A DNA stretch of 64,000 nucleotides, taken from NCBI GenBank assembly GCA_903813345.2, contig CAIIXF020000002.1:24566455-24630454 (forward strand), given 5' to 3'. The DNA is from Owenia fusiformis (lineage: Eukaryota > Annelida > Polychaeta > Sabellida > Oweniidae). A model generated the notes under the pieces. The model was not told the origin of the DNA. It saw only the letters and a list, made by a program, of their open reading frames with translations, and did no database searches. Positions within the stretch are counted from its first letter, which is position 1, and the number at the start of each line of letters is the position of its first letter. This document shows positions 1 through 12,585 of this stretch, piece by piece. The translations under genes were made by a program, and so were the position numbers.

Positions 1-98
1 GCAAAGAGGAAGGAATCGAGTGCGCGTTCCGCAAACAGGATGGAAATATTATTTATAATCGCTGTCTTGCAGTGGGCGAAGTATTTACTCAGAACTAA
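1..98 (+). CDS. Last exon (3' part) of a secreted Cys-rich peptide gene, third copy
   Basis: The first 98 bases read in frame (preceded by the missing T of a TGC codon) to TAA at 96-98 and match the end of the exons at 8098-8280 and 51104-51286. Two cysteine codons of the conserved pattern lie inside the window, plus the split one at the edge. Against the 8098 copy I count four synonymous and two replacement differences (E/D and R/H), so the reading frame looks maintained. An AATAAA follows at 118-123, as in the other copies. The rest of the gene lies upstream of the window. Family not recognised. Confidence 0.6.
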   Translation, partial: KEEGIECAFRKQDGNIIYNRCLAVGEVFTQN

Positions 99-1959
99 TA
101 TGTTCAAAAAGTTTATCAATAAAGTATCATACTGATTTTATGGTGGTGTTTAATTTTTTAGTATTTAAAAGTCTGTAACCTTAGTATGAAATATTTGAGT
201 GAACAATTTACAAGTGAGCCAATCGGCTAAAAAATATGTCAATCGTATCTTTTTTGGTATATTCAACAAAACAAATTAATACAAAATCAAAATTTATTTC
301 TGAATATTCCTCGCACAAAACTTTCTTTATCCTAATACGAAACAAGTTCAATGCTAGCTGTCCTAGATTCCTGTCGGGAATATTCAATTAATCTGCTACA
401 ACAGACATTTATTGATGTAGCACAAACTGCAAACTCTAAAAGGTAGTGGTATTTTCACTCGGGCCATTATATGAACACACATACATGTTATTAATCAATA
501 AAACACACGCCCGTTGTTTTCATTTAGAATAATGACAAATAAAAAGCAGTTGACAATGTACCATATAAAATAATATATTACATACAATATAAAATGATAT
601 TACAAATATACAATGGTCACTCGTCGCTGAAGTTTTATATACATGTTTTTAAATTGTAATTATATTTTATACTTATTAAAGATATCATATACAGTGTTGA
701 CCAGTTGACGGTGACACATTTATTAAATTATTCACTGTCTATTTTTGAAAGGTATTGTAGCGTATGACAATGAGTCTAGTTCCAAAAAGCACCATACGCA
801 ATTTACGCATATATATATGTACTCATGACTCAATGAGTGATATTACCCCCATGCTTGAATTGTACGGACCATTTGAGACCCAACTTATGTCAAACGATTA
901 ACCAATCTATTTACAGATTTACAGAAAGCTAGGTCATATCGCATTACGCAATAGTTTTATCAAAACGTCAATCAATTTAAATGGATACATTTTAACCAGC
1001 GGCATAAAGGCGTCTCATTGCACGTGTTTGCCTCATCATTTCACGCATGATTATTTGCAATGGTTGCGCGTACATAATATAGTAACCTCATATGCATACA
1101 AAGGACCAAAAATGTGTGTGTATCCTCTTTTATAATACTGTCCTTTCTCACTTAGACTACACTATTTACAAATATAAGAGTAATATATCAATACCCTAAT
1201 ATCACTTAACAGATACTTCTACCACGGCAGGTTTTCAGTGTTTTAAAGCATCAGCTCAGATTTCTATGTTATTTACATCTTTACATCCGCAGTGTTTCAT
1301 TTGACGCCTTTAACCCCTTGACTACCAGAGAATTGTGAATACTTTGCATAACGTCATAAAAATCAGATCTATAGGCAGTGACAAAATTGCAACAACATGC
1401 ACAGTTGTTTTACAAATATATTCCTTACAATCTCAAATATAATACCTCGAAAAGATCTTTGATATGTCATGAATTGGTGAAGTTATTAAGGATCCAAATG
1501 TCAAAATGGGGAAAAATGTGTAAATTCTCCAAAATAATACATATGGTAACCATCTCCATAAATGCATTATTGAAAAAATCGTTAGTTTTCTTCAGATACA
1601 GTATTCACAATTTTCGGAAAATGACATGACAAGGAATGATATGAGCCCAAACTATTCTTTGTTGAGACAATCATTGTCAGGAGTACTCGATCTTGGTATT
1701 CAATAGGTTAAACTCAGTGAAGGCAACACTGAACATTTACACGTTTCAAAACTGTCCACTTATAAAGTGAAATATGTTCCATTCTCTTTGACAAACTGCA
1801 TATTTGTCATACTTTAGCCTTTTAACGTCTTCGTATCACTATATATTCTATACAACGCTATAATAACTATCTACAGTCACGCTATCTATTTACAGATATA
1901 TTTACAAGAGTCAAGATTGCCAGATTTGCAATTTTTACTTCAATATGCCCTATAGGCTA
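99..1959. other. Non-coding interval between convergent gene ends
   Basis: After the polyadenylation signal at 118-123 this AT-rich interval holds no frame with coding character. It is conserved in copies at 8281-10144 and 51287-53025, including a stretch around 790-830 with a short ATAT run and several short conserved blocks. I see no RNA gene or domain in it. Its conservation reflects the locus duplication. Confidence 0.5.
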
Positions 1960-2601
1960 CTATGTCATCCGTATTTGTCGGAATAATGAATATGCTACAT
2001 TGAATAATGTCAGAAAAATTAATATTGAGCTATAAGAATGATTGTTTAGTGTGGTCACACTACTGGTTGGTTTCTTAATTGCGCTAATACTACTTTTTGG
2101 AGGTTTGTAGATCGGATTTCGCTGGTGACCTTTATCAACTTTGGAATGATTGTCCGGGGGTGCTCGTTGTATACCGCTACCACATCCATTCTCATCGCCT
2201 TCAATAGAAACAGTAAAACATATTTATTCATTCTTTTTACTTGATGTACTTTACCTACTAGTCATTGTGAGTCCCCCAGCCACAAATCCCTCACAATGTG
2301 ATGTGTTGGTACATATTATCCACTTAGTACCAAAACCACCTTTTACTGCGTTTTAATTTCAGAAGAGTTAATATTTGGACACAAACAAACGAAAGTAAAC
2401 TGGATCCAAGTAAAAATCAGTCAACAATACGAGTCATCATAGAAAATACTTACCACTATTCCGTACATCAAGAATAAGCGAGGATAAATCCTCCGTATTA
2501 ACTAATGCCTTTCTAGTAAGACTTAGTTCCTTTAGTCTCGTGCAAGGTAGTTTGTGAATACTTCTTAATTCCTTGTTTTCACCGCCATCACCAAGTAATA
2601 T
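1960..2601 (-). pseudogene. Last two exons of a secreted DUF7042-like protein gene, copy A remnant
   Basis: On the minus strand exon 6 (2601-2454, 148 nt, acceptor ATCCAG, donor GTAAGT) and exon 7 (2198-1960, 239 nt, acceptor TTGAAG, stop TAG) are both open and join in phase 1 to complete a glycine codon. Exon 7 ends in a hydrophobic run (SSILIFLTLFNVAYSLF), compatible with a membrane or GPI anchor. Exons 1-5 are missing because the locus copy is deleted beyond about 2760, so this cannot make the full protein even though both exons are undamaged. Same exons: 53682-53026. Confidence 0.6.
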
Positions 2602-3262
2602 CTGGATGATAAAAACGAATTACTTAAACAATTTGGATTATATCAGTGAATTAATCTTTTCAAGCTACTAAGAATATTTTCCACTTTGAAAATCTATATT
2701 GTTTGAATTTATCAAAATTTATTTATCCTAAAAGGAATCTAATAGGCAACTGATATATTAAATGTATCCCCCTCTGTTTCTATGTAGGCAACTTACTACC
2801 CTGTCGGAAATATACACAATGTGTCATCCGCTCATTGTCTGTATTTTAATACATAGCTTACTGAATAAATAAATAAATAAAAATAAAATAAAACTAATTG
2901 TTTGGAACTATTTCGTCCGTTTTGATTCTTGGTACTAAGGGATGTTTAACCATTTTAACTGATATCTATTTTTTGATGACATTTCTAAAATACTTGCCAT
3001 GTCTTTCGATTGAAAGTTACTGAACTGGGTAAAAGGGGATTTACAATGGAAAAATATATGTAGACTATTGGGCACTTCTCACTTTCGTACTTTAACCATC
3101 GAAGTATGTAAAACTTTTGCCCTTAAATATCGATTAAGGAAAGTATCCCAAAAAGATTTAGTCTCAAGAATACGCTTTTTTATCAGAATCTTCAATCAAA
3201 ATTTCGGATTCAGATGGATGAGGCTTATCTCTTGAAATGAAAAAATGTTATTTATTAAAAAG
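2602..3262. other. Non-coding; deletion join of copy A
   Basis: Contains the change from sequence shared with 53683-53860 to sequence shared with about 17690-17900, plus an A-rich AATA/AAAT run at 2865-2895. No exon was found. Confidence 0.4.
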
Positions 3263-3480
3263 CACTGGCGGATAGAGGAGGAAGACATGGGGTCCACCCC
3301 CCTTTTGAGGGCCTAGAAATAAATTTAGGGCCCAAAAATTGTTTGGCCATAATTTGTCCTTTGGAATTATCAAAAAATGGGCCTTAAATTTTCAAATTTT
3401 GAGCCCAATTTTGGTTTAAGGGCCCAAACTTTAGTCACGGAAAATATTTTGCCCATTCGATATTTGGGCACCCGCCAGCG
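3263..3480. mobile_element. Short non-autonomous DNA element with CACTGGCGG-type ends
   Basis: The left end CACTGGCGGAT and right end CCCGCCAGCG are imperfect inverted repeats around a 218-bp segment rich in GGGCCCAAA and CCCCCC runs. The duplicated locus at about 18285 lacks this segment (ATGTTATTTAGTAAAAGG continues straight into GTTAGGTCTCAAACAG), which shows it is an insertion. The CAGTGGCGG-like end is reminiscent of hAT-type elements, but I could not see a clean 8-bp target duplication (flanks TTAAAAAG and AAAAACGT). Confidence 0.6.
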
Positions 3481-4324
3481 AAAAACGTTTAGTCTCAAAC
3501 AGATCTTTGATTATACATGGTATGTAGCTAGATGAGACAGTGATCAACATAAAATGTAATATATTTAAAAAACACAAAAACAACATAAAATATGATATTT
3601 CCAAAAGTATTCAACGTTCTTCATAATAACATTTTACTGTCAACACATGCATACATCCGGCATCTAAAATATTCAATCCACGCATAAATGCTGTCAGCAT
3701 GACAGTCTAATGCTTGCCTATGTCTAATATATCAAGCATCTAATAGAAAATGTTCAATTTTAAAGAGAGATTTAATATGAAAATGTACTCATCCATTAAA
3801 CACCCTGTATTCTCTCTAGGTTTTCCCTTTAAAAAGCATTTAATCGAACAGATTCTAGTGGAGCAAGGCATGTGGACGTGATATATTATCTGAAATAAAT
3901 TCTCGACTTAAATTGTGAATTCTCTGTTCACCCACAGAGTTAGGGGACATAGCCTGCCTTCCTAGAAAGGTAAGAGAATTATGTTCACCCATTGTTGAAG
4001 GGATTGTATCAAATACATTTGCTATACATGTAGTTTTAATCTTTTAAAGTGATAACATAACTAAACCAATTTGCCCTTGTTTTAACATACAAATCGACCA
4101 ATATAATAAATGACATTTTTACCTCTAACATATACATAATACCATAATTTTACTATCCCGTATCAATTTTTGGTACACAGCTTGTTCTAGCTAGTATCAA
4201 ATGTTTGAATCCCATTATTTAGATATAATGTTTATAATAAAAAACCTTGAATACGTGGTGTCATTTCACCGACCGTATTTTAAAAACTTCACAGTATACA
4301 TCGACAAGGACACGACACTCTAAG
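3481..4324. other. Non-coding region upstream of the peptide gene
   Basis: Shared with about 18290-18789. The part nearest exon 1 (about 4245-4332 against 18715-18797) is strongly conserved and includes TCATTTCACCGACCGTATTT, as expected of a promoter and 5' UTR. The TATA-like TTTATAATAAA at about 4229 is a weak suggestion only. Confidence 0.35.
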
Positions 4325-7300
4325 ATGAATATGTAAGTACTATTAGTCAATTTTAAAATTGTAGTCCTTACGTTTCTTTATTGAAACAGCGTCAGTTTTA
4401 TTATAAATATTGCTATGATATTATTTGTATTATTAGAATTCTCAAAACGGAGACACATAGCGTTTGTCATTACTCCTTATGTTTATGTAGCTCAACACGT
4501 CAACGTGTTATGTCGAACTGAAGACTTTATTCCAACATTTGATGTTGCCATTATTGTATATTTTCAAGTTATTCCTTAAGTAAAATTAGCATCCAATTCG
4601 CATCAAACATTACTACACAATTTTTAGAAATTAAAGAGAGAATCAGATCTCGCGAGCAGGCCAACAAGAAATTGTTTCAATTTTAGAATATTTCTGGCTT
4701 TTTTTCTAAAAATCCCCAAAGTGCACACTTTAACTCAGGAAACCTAAAGATTTTTACAATTATGAATTATTTTTTAGAATGGTTATTATTTGGGAGAATT
4801 AAATTTTTTTGCACTTTTCACTTTGAATCCGTAATAACGTCCGCATTTTTGCTTTTGCTACAGTGTTGTTGATATTACAGACAAATGTATAAATCATATA
4901 TCATTGGAAAGTCAAATAAATTTCCAACAAAATAATATTCAATTCAATCAATATAAATGAGTATTTGTCTTAAAATATCATTTTGATAACCATAAGGTCA
5001 ATGTCATGATTTGCCAATTGTTGAATACATAATGCTAAGAACTGACCGACAGATATAACCAGGCCTATGTCAGCTTTTGGGATATAATTCTAATTATAGG
5101 CGGTCAAAATTGCTGATTTATGTGTCAAATGAAAGAAAATTTATTTAAAAATGCAATATGGTTGGAAGTAATGCCTATATAAGGCTAAAATCATCATGAC
5201 AATTGAACTTTATAACGAACAGCAATGCATGAAAATAGGTTCCACGATTATTTTAAAACTATAAAATGACTTTCAAACAATAAAACTCAACTCCAATACA
5301 TTTTCTTTGTAAAAGCCTAAAAGTGTTGATTAAGCTTACTCGAGTCTCTAGCCAATTCTTGGCTAGAAATAATTTCATCTGAAACACCGTGAACCATTTG
5401 AAGAAAGCTGGCCGACGTGTTATAAAGGAGCACATAGGTTATCGCAAACAATTTCAAACAATTCTAACTTGAATTATGAATACTTTCTGATTATGAACAT
5501 GGGTGTATCTTTTAGAAAAGTATATATACAGTGCTGATATATAATAATAATAATAAAAGGTGCGTTTTCAAACTAAACATAGTGCTCCTACCAAAATGAA
5601 TTTGTCTGAATTTGTCCTGAGACTCTTATCTAATAGATAGAATGCACAAATAGAACAAAAGTTTTGCTATTATAGGTGAAAAGTTCTCTTAAAAATTCGA
5701 AGTGATCTTACATGTTAATTCTGTACTTGGTCCGCCATGTTGGAGGAAGTTACACTGAAACGCAAACTCCATTAAACGAAACGAAATCATTAGAAAAAGC
5801 CATGGCACACATTGTAAAAATGTGCAGCAAAGTTTAACCCAATCAGATTATTTGATTATTTTGCGCACATGAATTATTTGCTTCTGAGCACTTACAAGCT
5901 AACCACAATAAACAAACCTGGCAGAGACTACCCTTAGCCTACTTCATTTTAGCGAAATTTCAGCTCAAACTCGTGACAAATGCATTTTGCATACGCTGGT
6001 ATGAAGCCTTGGAGACACTCATTTTGGTAAATATGATTTACTGTGTATACTTTTCTGCAGTTTGTGGGAGTTTGGGACATTAAATGTTAAAATTCAAGAA
6101 AATATGCCAATTATTCGACTTATCAATTATTTTGTATCAGCACTATAATGATAATTTAGTTAGTCAGACCCTGAGTGATATTGAAGAGACAATGGACCAA
6201 TCAACCTACTTTTTCAAAATGTTGACCTAATTTTCACCAAAAATGCAACCTTTTATTATATTGTTGAATGCATGATTAGAATTTGCTTTGAGACATGTTC
6301 TATTTCCTAAGAGGAAAAGTTGATTGTTCCAGGTACTTTAAAGATATTGAATTTGGATGACCAAAATGAACTGAAACCAATGGATAGCATGAGATTTCTC
6401 AATGGAAAAATAACACGGGGAACATTTATCTTAAAGCAATTAAGTTTTTCTTTCAAGAAATATTTGATACACTAAAATAAAAATAGTAATGCATTAAACA
6501 ATGTAAAAAATGATTGCATTTTCAGTGAAAATGAGGTTAAACATCTTTGACAAGTGTGTTGATGGGTTGATTGCTAGTTAAACATCTCCGAATTTGTTTG
6601 ACTTTATTATTACTGTATATAATTTTCTTTGAGATAATGAATGGCTAAAAGATAAACCTGTCTTCATTGTCAGAAAATAGTCACAAACCAAGATATAACC
6701 GTCTGAAATTGTTTGCGATAACCTACGTGCTCCTTTATTAAATATTTTAGAAATCGCCAGACAAATAAATCATGAATTAAAATGGAACTGGCTGGGCTCC
6801 TTGATGAGATATTGCATGATTTCGTCTAAAATTAAAATAAACAGCTCCAAGAAAAATTCGAAAACTGGACGAAATGTCGTTATTGTCTGACATTAGGAAC
6901 TGGCTGTAAATTCTAAGTTAGCGATCCAGAAGATGTGAACTAATACATTGATCACTTCATGTGTGTTTTGGAATTTTTGGTGAGGTAATAAGACCAAAAC
7001 TCGCAATTCAAATTGTCATGTGGAAAAATGGCGAACATTTGATTTCAAATTTTCTGATTACGACATGACCCGTATACAGCAGTAAAAACATGCAGGGATT
7101 ATCTTTGGACGAAAACCATAATAAAGTGGCCTTAGAAGAGGGTAAGATTAAGCAATCCAATATTATGCAATAAGCACAAAACATAGAGAAGATTCTTGTT
7201 TTCGACTGTTACTACCTCATGATACGGAAAATACCATAGAGTCACCAATAGACATTCATATTTTGTGAATCATACATCATTTTGTTGGAAATAGAATTAT

Positions 7301-8280
7301 CTTTCCAATGATATACATAATTTATAGATATTTCCAACATATCAGCAAAATATTACAAAAATAAAAATGTGGACGTTTTTAGGCCCAACCTGTATATTAT
7401 AGATTTTTTTATAAATTATATTGGAGCTATATATCAACTTCAATTTCTAATAAATGATATTCATATTATATAATATCTGATCTGCAGCTGCCATATCGTG
7501 ATTGTGATAGCCTTACTGCCCACCGCGGCCATGGAAACACGTGGATTTGATCACAGCAATAAAAAAGAACAGGTACATACATGCACGTTTTGCTAATGTT
7601 GTTGGGAAAATGAACGATTGTGTAACAGTACGCATAAAAAAGGAACCGCTCAAACATGTACGAATTCTTTTGGAAATGATGTGTAATTTTCAAACTTTCG
7701 GACGTTCAGTGACAGACTTTTAAGGACTTATATGGTCAGGGAAAACAGACTTTATAGGTGTCAAGGGTTTAGAATCATGGTTAGAATAGATAATGCAATT
7801 CTTTAAAGTTATTGTTAAGAATGTACAGATTTTAATGCACTGTTTAGACAAATACATGAATATCTGCCCGATGGTATTGAAAACATTGGTTTTTAATATA
7901 AATTAATTTTTGATGGTCGCCATGTGTACTATTAAATCAACATAAACTTAAATAATACGTAATTATATACTGGAAATTGTAGAAGGACATGCGTTTTACC
8001 GAACTTTTCTCAGCTCGTGATTTCAAAAGCCAACCACACGCGAAATGAATGACAACACTTATTGTTCATTTTCTATTGTTGAGTTTTATTTTAAAAGTGT
8101 AAAGGGAAATCTTGCTGTCAACTGGAGGAGGGTGATTTGTGTAGTGTAAATAATGGTGACACAATTCGTGATTATGGCTGTTGCAAAGACGAAGGAATCG
8201 AGTGTGCATTCCACAAACAAGATGGGAATATTATTTATAATCGCTGTCTTGCAGTGGGCGAAGTATTTACTCAGAACTAA
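4325..8280 (+). CDS. Small secreted eight-cysteine peptide, 91 aa, three exons (copy 1)
   Basis: Exons by sight: 4325-4332 (ATG plus 5 nt, donor GTAAGT), 7488-7572 (acceptor ATCTGCAG, donor GTACAT) and 8098-8280 (acceptor TTTTAAAAG, stop TAA). Phases agree (2 then 0), giving 91 residues. Residues 1-17 form a signal peptide: three residues from exon 1, then a hydrophobic IVIVIALLPTAA core. A short charged linker leads to a C-terminal exon with cysteines spaced C-x4-CC-x7-C-x12-CC-x6-C-x13-C, implying four disulfides in a secreted peptide. AATAAA follows at 8300-8305. The second copy keeps the same sites and phases. I do not recognise the family; a defence, venom-like or signalling peptide are all possible. 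Exon 1 codes three residues and rests on splice sites, phase and conservation. Confidence 0.65.
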
Positions 8281-10144
8281 TATGTTCGAAAAGTTTATAA
8301 ATAAAGTATCATACTGATTTATATGGAGATGTTTAATTCGTTATTTTTAGTATTTAAAAGTCTGAAACCTTAATATGAAATATTTTAGTGGACAATTTAC
8401 AAGTAAGCCAATCGGCTACAAAAATATGTCAATCGTATTTTTTGGTATTCTTAACAAAACAAATTGATATAAAATCAAAATTTATTTCTGAATATATCCT
8501 CGCACAGAACTTTCTTTATCCTAATGCAAAATATGTTCAATGCTAGCTGTCATAGATTCCTGTCGGAAATATTCAATTAATCTGCTACAACAGATCTAGA
8601 CATTCTGTTGATGGAGCGCAAACTGCAAACTCTTAAAGGTAGTGGTATTTTCACTCAGGCCATTATATGAACACACATACATGTTATTAATCAATAAAAC
8701 ATGCCCGTTGTTTTTATTTAGATTAATGACAAATAAAAAGCAGTTGACAATGTACCATATAAAATAATATATTACATACAATATAAAATGATATTACAAA
8801 TATACAATGGTCACTCGTCGCTGAAGTTTTATATACATGTTTTTAAATTGTAATTATATTTTATACTTATTAATGATATCATATACAGTGTTGACCAGTT
8901 GACGGTGACATTCTTTGATGACACATTTATTAAATTATTCACTGTCTATTTTTGAAAGGTATTGTAGCGTATGACAATGAGTTTAGTTCCAAGAAGCACC
9001 ATACGCAATTTACGCATATATATATGTACTCATGAGTGATATTACCTCCAAGCTTGAATTGTACGCATTATTCGAGACCCAACTTATGTCAAACGATTAA
9101 CCAATTTATTTACAGATTTACAGAAAGCTAGGTCATATCACATTACGCAATAGTTTTATCAAAACGTCAATCAATTTAAATGGATACATTTTAACCAGCG
9201 GCGTAAAGGCGTCTCATTGTACGTGTTTGCCGCATCATTTCACGCATGATTATTTGCAATGGTTGCGCGTACATAATATAGTAACGTCATATGCATACAT
9301 AGGACCAAAAATGTGTGTATCCTCTTTTATAATACTGTCCTTTCTCACTTAGACTACACTATTTACAAATATAAGAGTAATTTATCAATACCCTAATATC
9401 ACTTAACAGATACTTCTACCACGGCAGGTTTTCAGTGTTTTAAAGCATCAGCTCAGATTTCTACGTTATTTACATCTTTACATCCGCAGTGTTTCATTTG
9501 ATGCATTTAACCCCTTGACTACCAGAGAATTGTGAATACTTTGCATAACGTCATAAAAATCAGAATCAGATCTATAAGCAGTGACAAAATTGTAACAACA
9601 TGCACAGTTGACTTACAAATATATTCCTTACAATCTCAAATATAATATCTCCAAAAAGATCAGTGATATGTCATGAATTGGTTATTAAGGATTCAAAGGG
9701 CCAAAATGGGAAAATGTGTAAATTCTCCAAATTAATGCATATATGGTAACCATATCCATAAAATAATAAATGCATTATTGTAAAAATCCTTAGTTTTCTT
9801 CAAATACAGTATTCACAATTTTTGGAAAATGACATGACAAGGAATGATATGAGCCCCAAATTTTCTTTGCTGGGACAAGTTTTGTCAAGAGTACTCGATC
9901 TTGGTATTCAATAGGTTAAACTCAGTAAAGGCAACATTGAACATTTACAGGTTTCAAAACTGTCCACTTATAAAGTGAAATATGTTCCATTCATGTTTGA
10001 CAAACTGCATTTTTGTCCAACTTTAGCCTTTTAACGTCTTCGTAACAGTATATTCTATACAATGCTATGATAACTATCTACAGTCACGCCATCTATTTAC
10101 AGATATATTTACAAGAGTCAAGATTGCTAGGTTTGCAATTTGCC
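8281..10144. other. Non-coding interval between convergent genes, copy B
   Basis: Carries the peptide gene polyadenylation signal at 8300-8305, then AT-rich sequence collinear with 99-1959 and 51287-53025. No additional exon or RNA gene recognised. Confidence 0.5.
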
Positions 10145-10804
10145 CTATGTCATCCATATTTGTCGGAATAATGAATATGCTACATTGAATAATGTCAGAA
10201 TAATTAATATTGAGCTATAAGAATGATTGTTTAGTGTGGTCACACTACTGGTTGGTTTCTTAATTGCGCTAATACTACTTTTTGGAGGTTTGTAGATCGG
10301 ATTTCGCTGGTGACCTTTATCAACTTTGGAATGATTGTCCGGGAGTGCTCGTTGAATACCACTACCACATCCATTCTAATCGGCTTCAATAAAACAGTAA
10401 AACATGTTTTTTCATTCTTTTTTACTTGATCTACTTTACTCACAAGTCATTTTGAGTCCCCAACCACACATCTCCCACAATATGATATGTTGGTACATAT
10501 TATCCACTTATCCACCAAAACCACCTTTCACTGCGTTATAATTTCAGAAGAGTTAATATTTGGACACAAACAAATGAAATATGATAAAGAAAGTAAACAG
10601 GATCCAAGTAAAAATCAGTCAACAATACGAGTCATCATAGAAAATACTTACCACTATTCCGTACATCAAGAATAAGCGAGGATAAATCCTCCGTATTAAC
10701 TAACGCCTTTCTAGTAAGACTTAGTTCCTTTAGTCTCGTGCAAGGTAGTTTGTGAATACTTCTTAATTCCTTGTTTTCATCCAAAACCGACCGTACATAA
10801 CTGG

Positions 10805-11160
10805 TGTATCTCATACTTCAGTGGGTTTGGGGTAGATATAACCGTTACCACCTTTTTCAAATGACAAGATAGGCCTATACTGTAAAAGCACAATTTATAT
10901 GTAACATTTTCATAATATTCCTTCAGCTCAATACAATAGAATTGTAACATTTAAACTTTTTGAAAAATTTTAAACTTCTGAAATTTAAATTTAAAAAATT
11001 TTTAAACTTTTGAAAAAATTCCCTGGAGCGGGATGGATATATTATATCTGCCCGCATTTGGCCTAGAGCGGGACACATACAATATATCCTGCCCGCTCCT
11101 CAGATATGATATATATTCCCGGGTGATATCTACCCCAAACCCACTCAAGTATGAAATACA
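10805..11160. mobile_element. MITE with about 38-bp terminal inverted repeats
   Basis: The left end TGTATCTCATACTTCAGTGG is mirrored by the right end (TGTATTTCATACTTGAGTGG on the minus strand), continuing through GGTTTGGGGTAGATAT. The interior is A/T-rich with a GAGCGGGA/CCCGCTC inverted motif pair. It lies where copy B loses homology with copies A and C, just inside truncated exon 6 of the minus-strand gene. No clean target duplication was seen, so some flanking DNA was lost. Superfamily unknown. Confidence 0.6.
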
Positions 11161-11698
11161 TAAATATATACAATTGTATAATTGATAATACCCCCACGGC
11201 GCAAACTGCACGCATATTTAAAAATGACAGGCGGGGAGGACACGACTCCTAAAAGGATGAAAAGTACTGGAAATGCAAGGGTAGTTTTGTTTATCAGACA
11301 GTACCATTATGTGGAGACTAACTTACTTTACAAGAAGCACTAAATTTTTTCCCTGATGTAAACCAAGTTATCGCAATATAAGGTTCATAAGGAGCTTTCT
11401 TGTTAAAAATATACAATGTTGGGTCAAATAATGTCTGTTTGTCTCATGATCATCTGATTTAATACGAAATCTTTTGTATTGTACGTGAGAACTGGGTTCA
11501 GATTTACCTATGAAACAAAACCCAAGTATTTTCTATTTCTGTGAAAAGTGCAACATCAACTTATGTCTCGGTAATCGAAAAACAAATGGAATTTTTTATC
11601 AATCTGCTTATATTTTAAAATCTACGTTCATCTGGACATAGTTTTCGCTATCACATGGTAGAATCATTTAATCACCACCGAATGGACGTATGAAACTA

Positions 11699-12585
11699 CA
11701 GGGTGTTAAAAAAAACGCAACCCAAAGAAATTTCTATATCTTGAAAAATACTGGTTCAATTATGTTCATATTTTCAGGAAATAAAGAAGAGACTGTGAAT
11801 GTATAGCTCCAGTAAATGTTAAGTTGTAAAACATGATGCCTTGGACACCTGCTCAAAAGACAGTTGTACTAGGAAAATACGAAAAACGCAGTCAGGGGTG
11901 ATTGCAACCGCAAAAAAATTAAATTACTTCCTAACCATAGTGTTTTGGCTCTTCAAATTTGGCACAAACCATCTTCATTCACTGTATGGTAAATCTGTAG
12001 AGTGAAATCAAAATCACTTTAGGGACTTCACTGTCATGGTTGAAATGCTTTCAAATCGCAGTCAAACGACTTGGTTCAGGGAGACTTAAGAAGGCATTTT
12101 GGCCATGACTGTAAAGTCCCTGGAGTAATTTTGATGAAACTCCAGAAATTCACCACACATTAAATGAGGATAATTTGTGCCAAATCTGAAATGCCAAAAC
12201 ACCATGGTTAGAAAGTTATTTGGTTTTATTGCTGTGGCAGTCGTCTCTGACTGCGTTTTCATATTTTCCTAGTACAACTGTTTGAGCAGGTGTCCAAGGC
12301 ATCATGTTTTACAACTTTCTGACAACAAGAGCTATACATACACTGTCTCTTCTTTCTTTTCCTGAAAAAAGAACATAATTGAATTAGTATTTTCCAAGAT
12401 ATAGTGATTTTCCATTCGCGTTTTTCGTATTTTGCTAGTACAACTGTCTTTTGAGCAAGTGTCCAAGACATCATGTTTTACAACTAACTAACAACAGGGG
12501 CTATTCATACACAGTCTCTTCTTTCTTTCCTGAAAATATGAACATAATTGGATTAGGATTTTCCAAGATATAGCGATTTCTTTGA
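11699..12585. mobile_element. Decayed mariner-like foldback element, 3' end truncated
   Basis: The left end CAGGGTGTTAAAAAAAACGC follows a TA. Copy C (about 54403) has GAAACTATAAATC at this place with no insert. The right side (about 12470-12585) is the reverse complement of the left but stops about 26 bp short of the mirrored end, running into GAAAACACAG of the host. The interior has several inverted copies of a block whose translation (WTLAQKTVVLAKYEKR, minus strand from about 12470) resembles the N-terminus of Tc1/mariner transposases. No catalytic domain remains. Confidence 0.55.

Larger units (their letters stand above)
1..6254. repeat. Tandem locus unit, copy A (partial)
   Basis: 1-2755 aligns with 8190-10780 and 51190-53860. 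After about 2760 the sequence jumps to material matching 17690-20205, so copy A lacks the counterpart of about 10790-17160. It ends at about 6254, where the 49322 and 6255 copies begin. Copies are mostly collinear with scattered substitutions and small indels. This duplication explains why the same short ORFs recur across the window. Confidence 0.75.

Noticed and set aside
7082-7142. Candidate first exon starting MQGLSLDE with donor GGTAAGA, repeated near 50080
   Set aside because: It ends in phase 1, which puts a stop in the next exon at 7488; the 4325 exon fits in phase 2.
7531-7533. ATG in GCGGCCATGG as start of the peptide gene
   Set aside because: The context is excellent, but starting there would discard the hydrophobic signal core just upstream, which is conserved in both copies and joined in phase by exon 1. 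Still possible as an alternative start.
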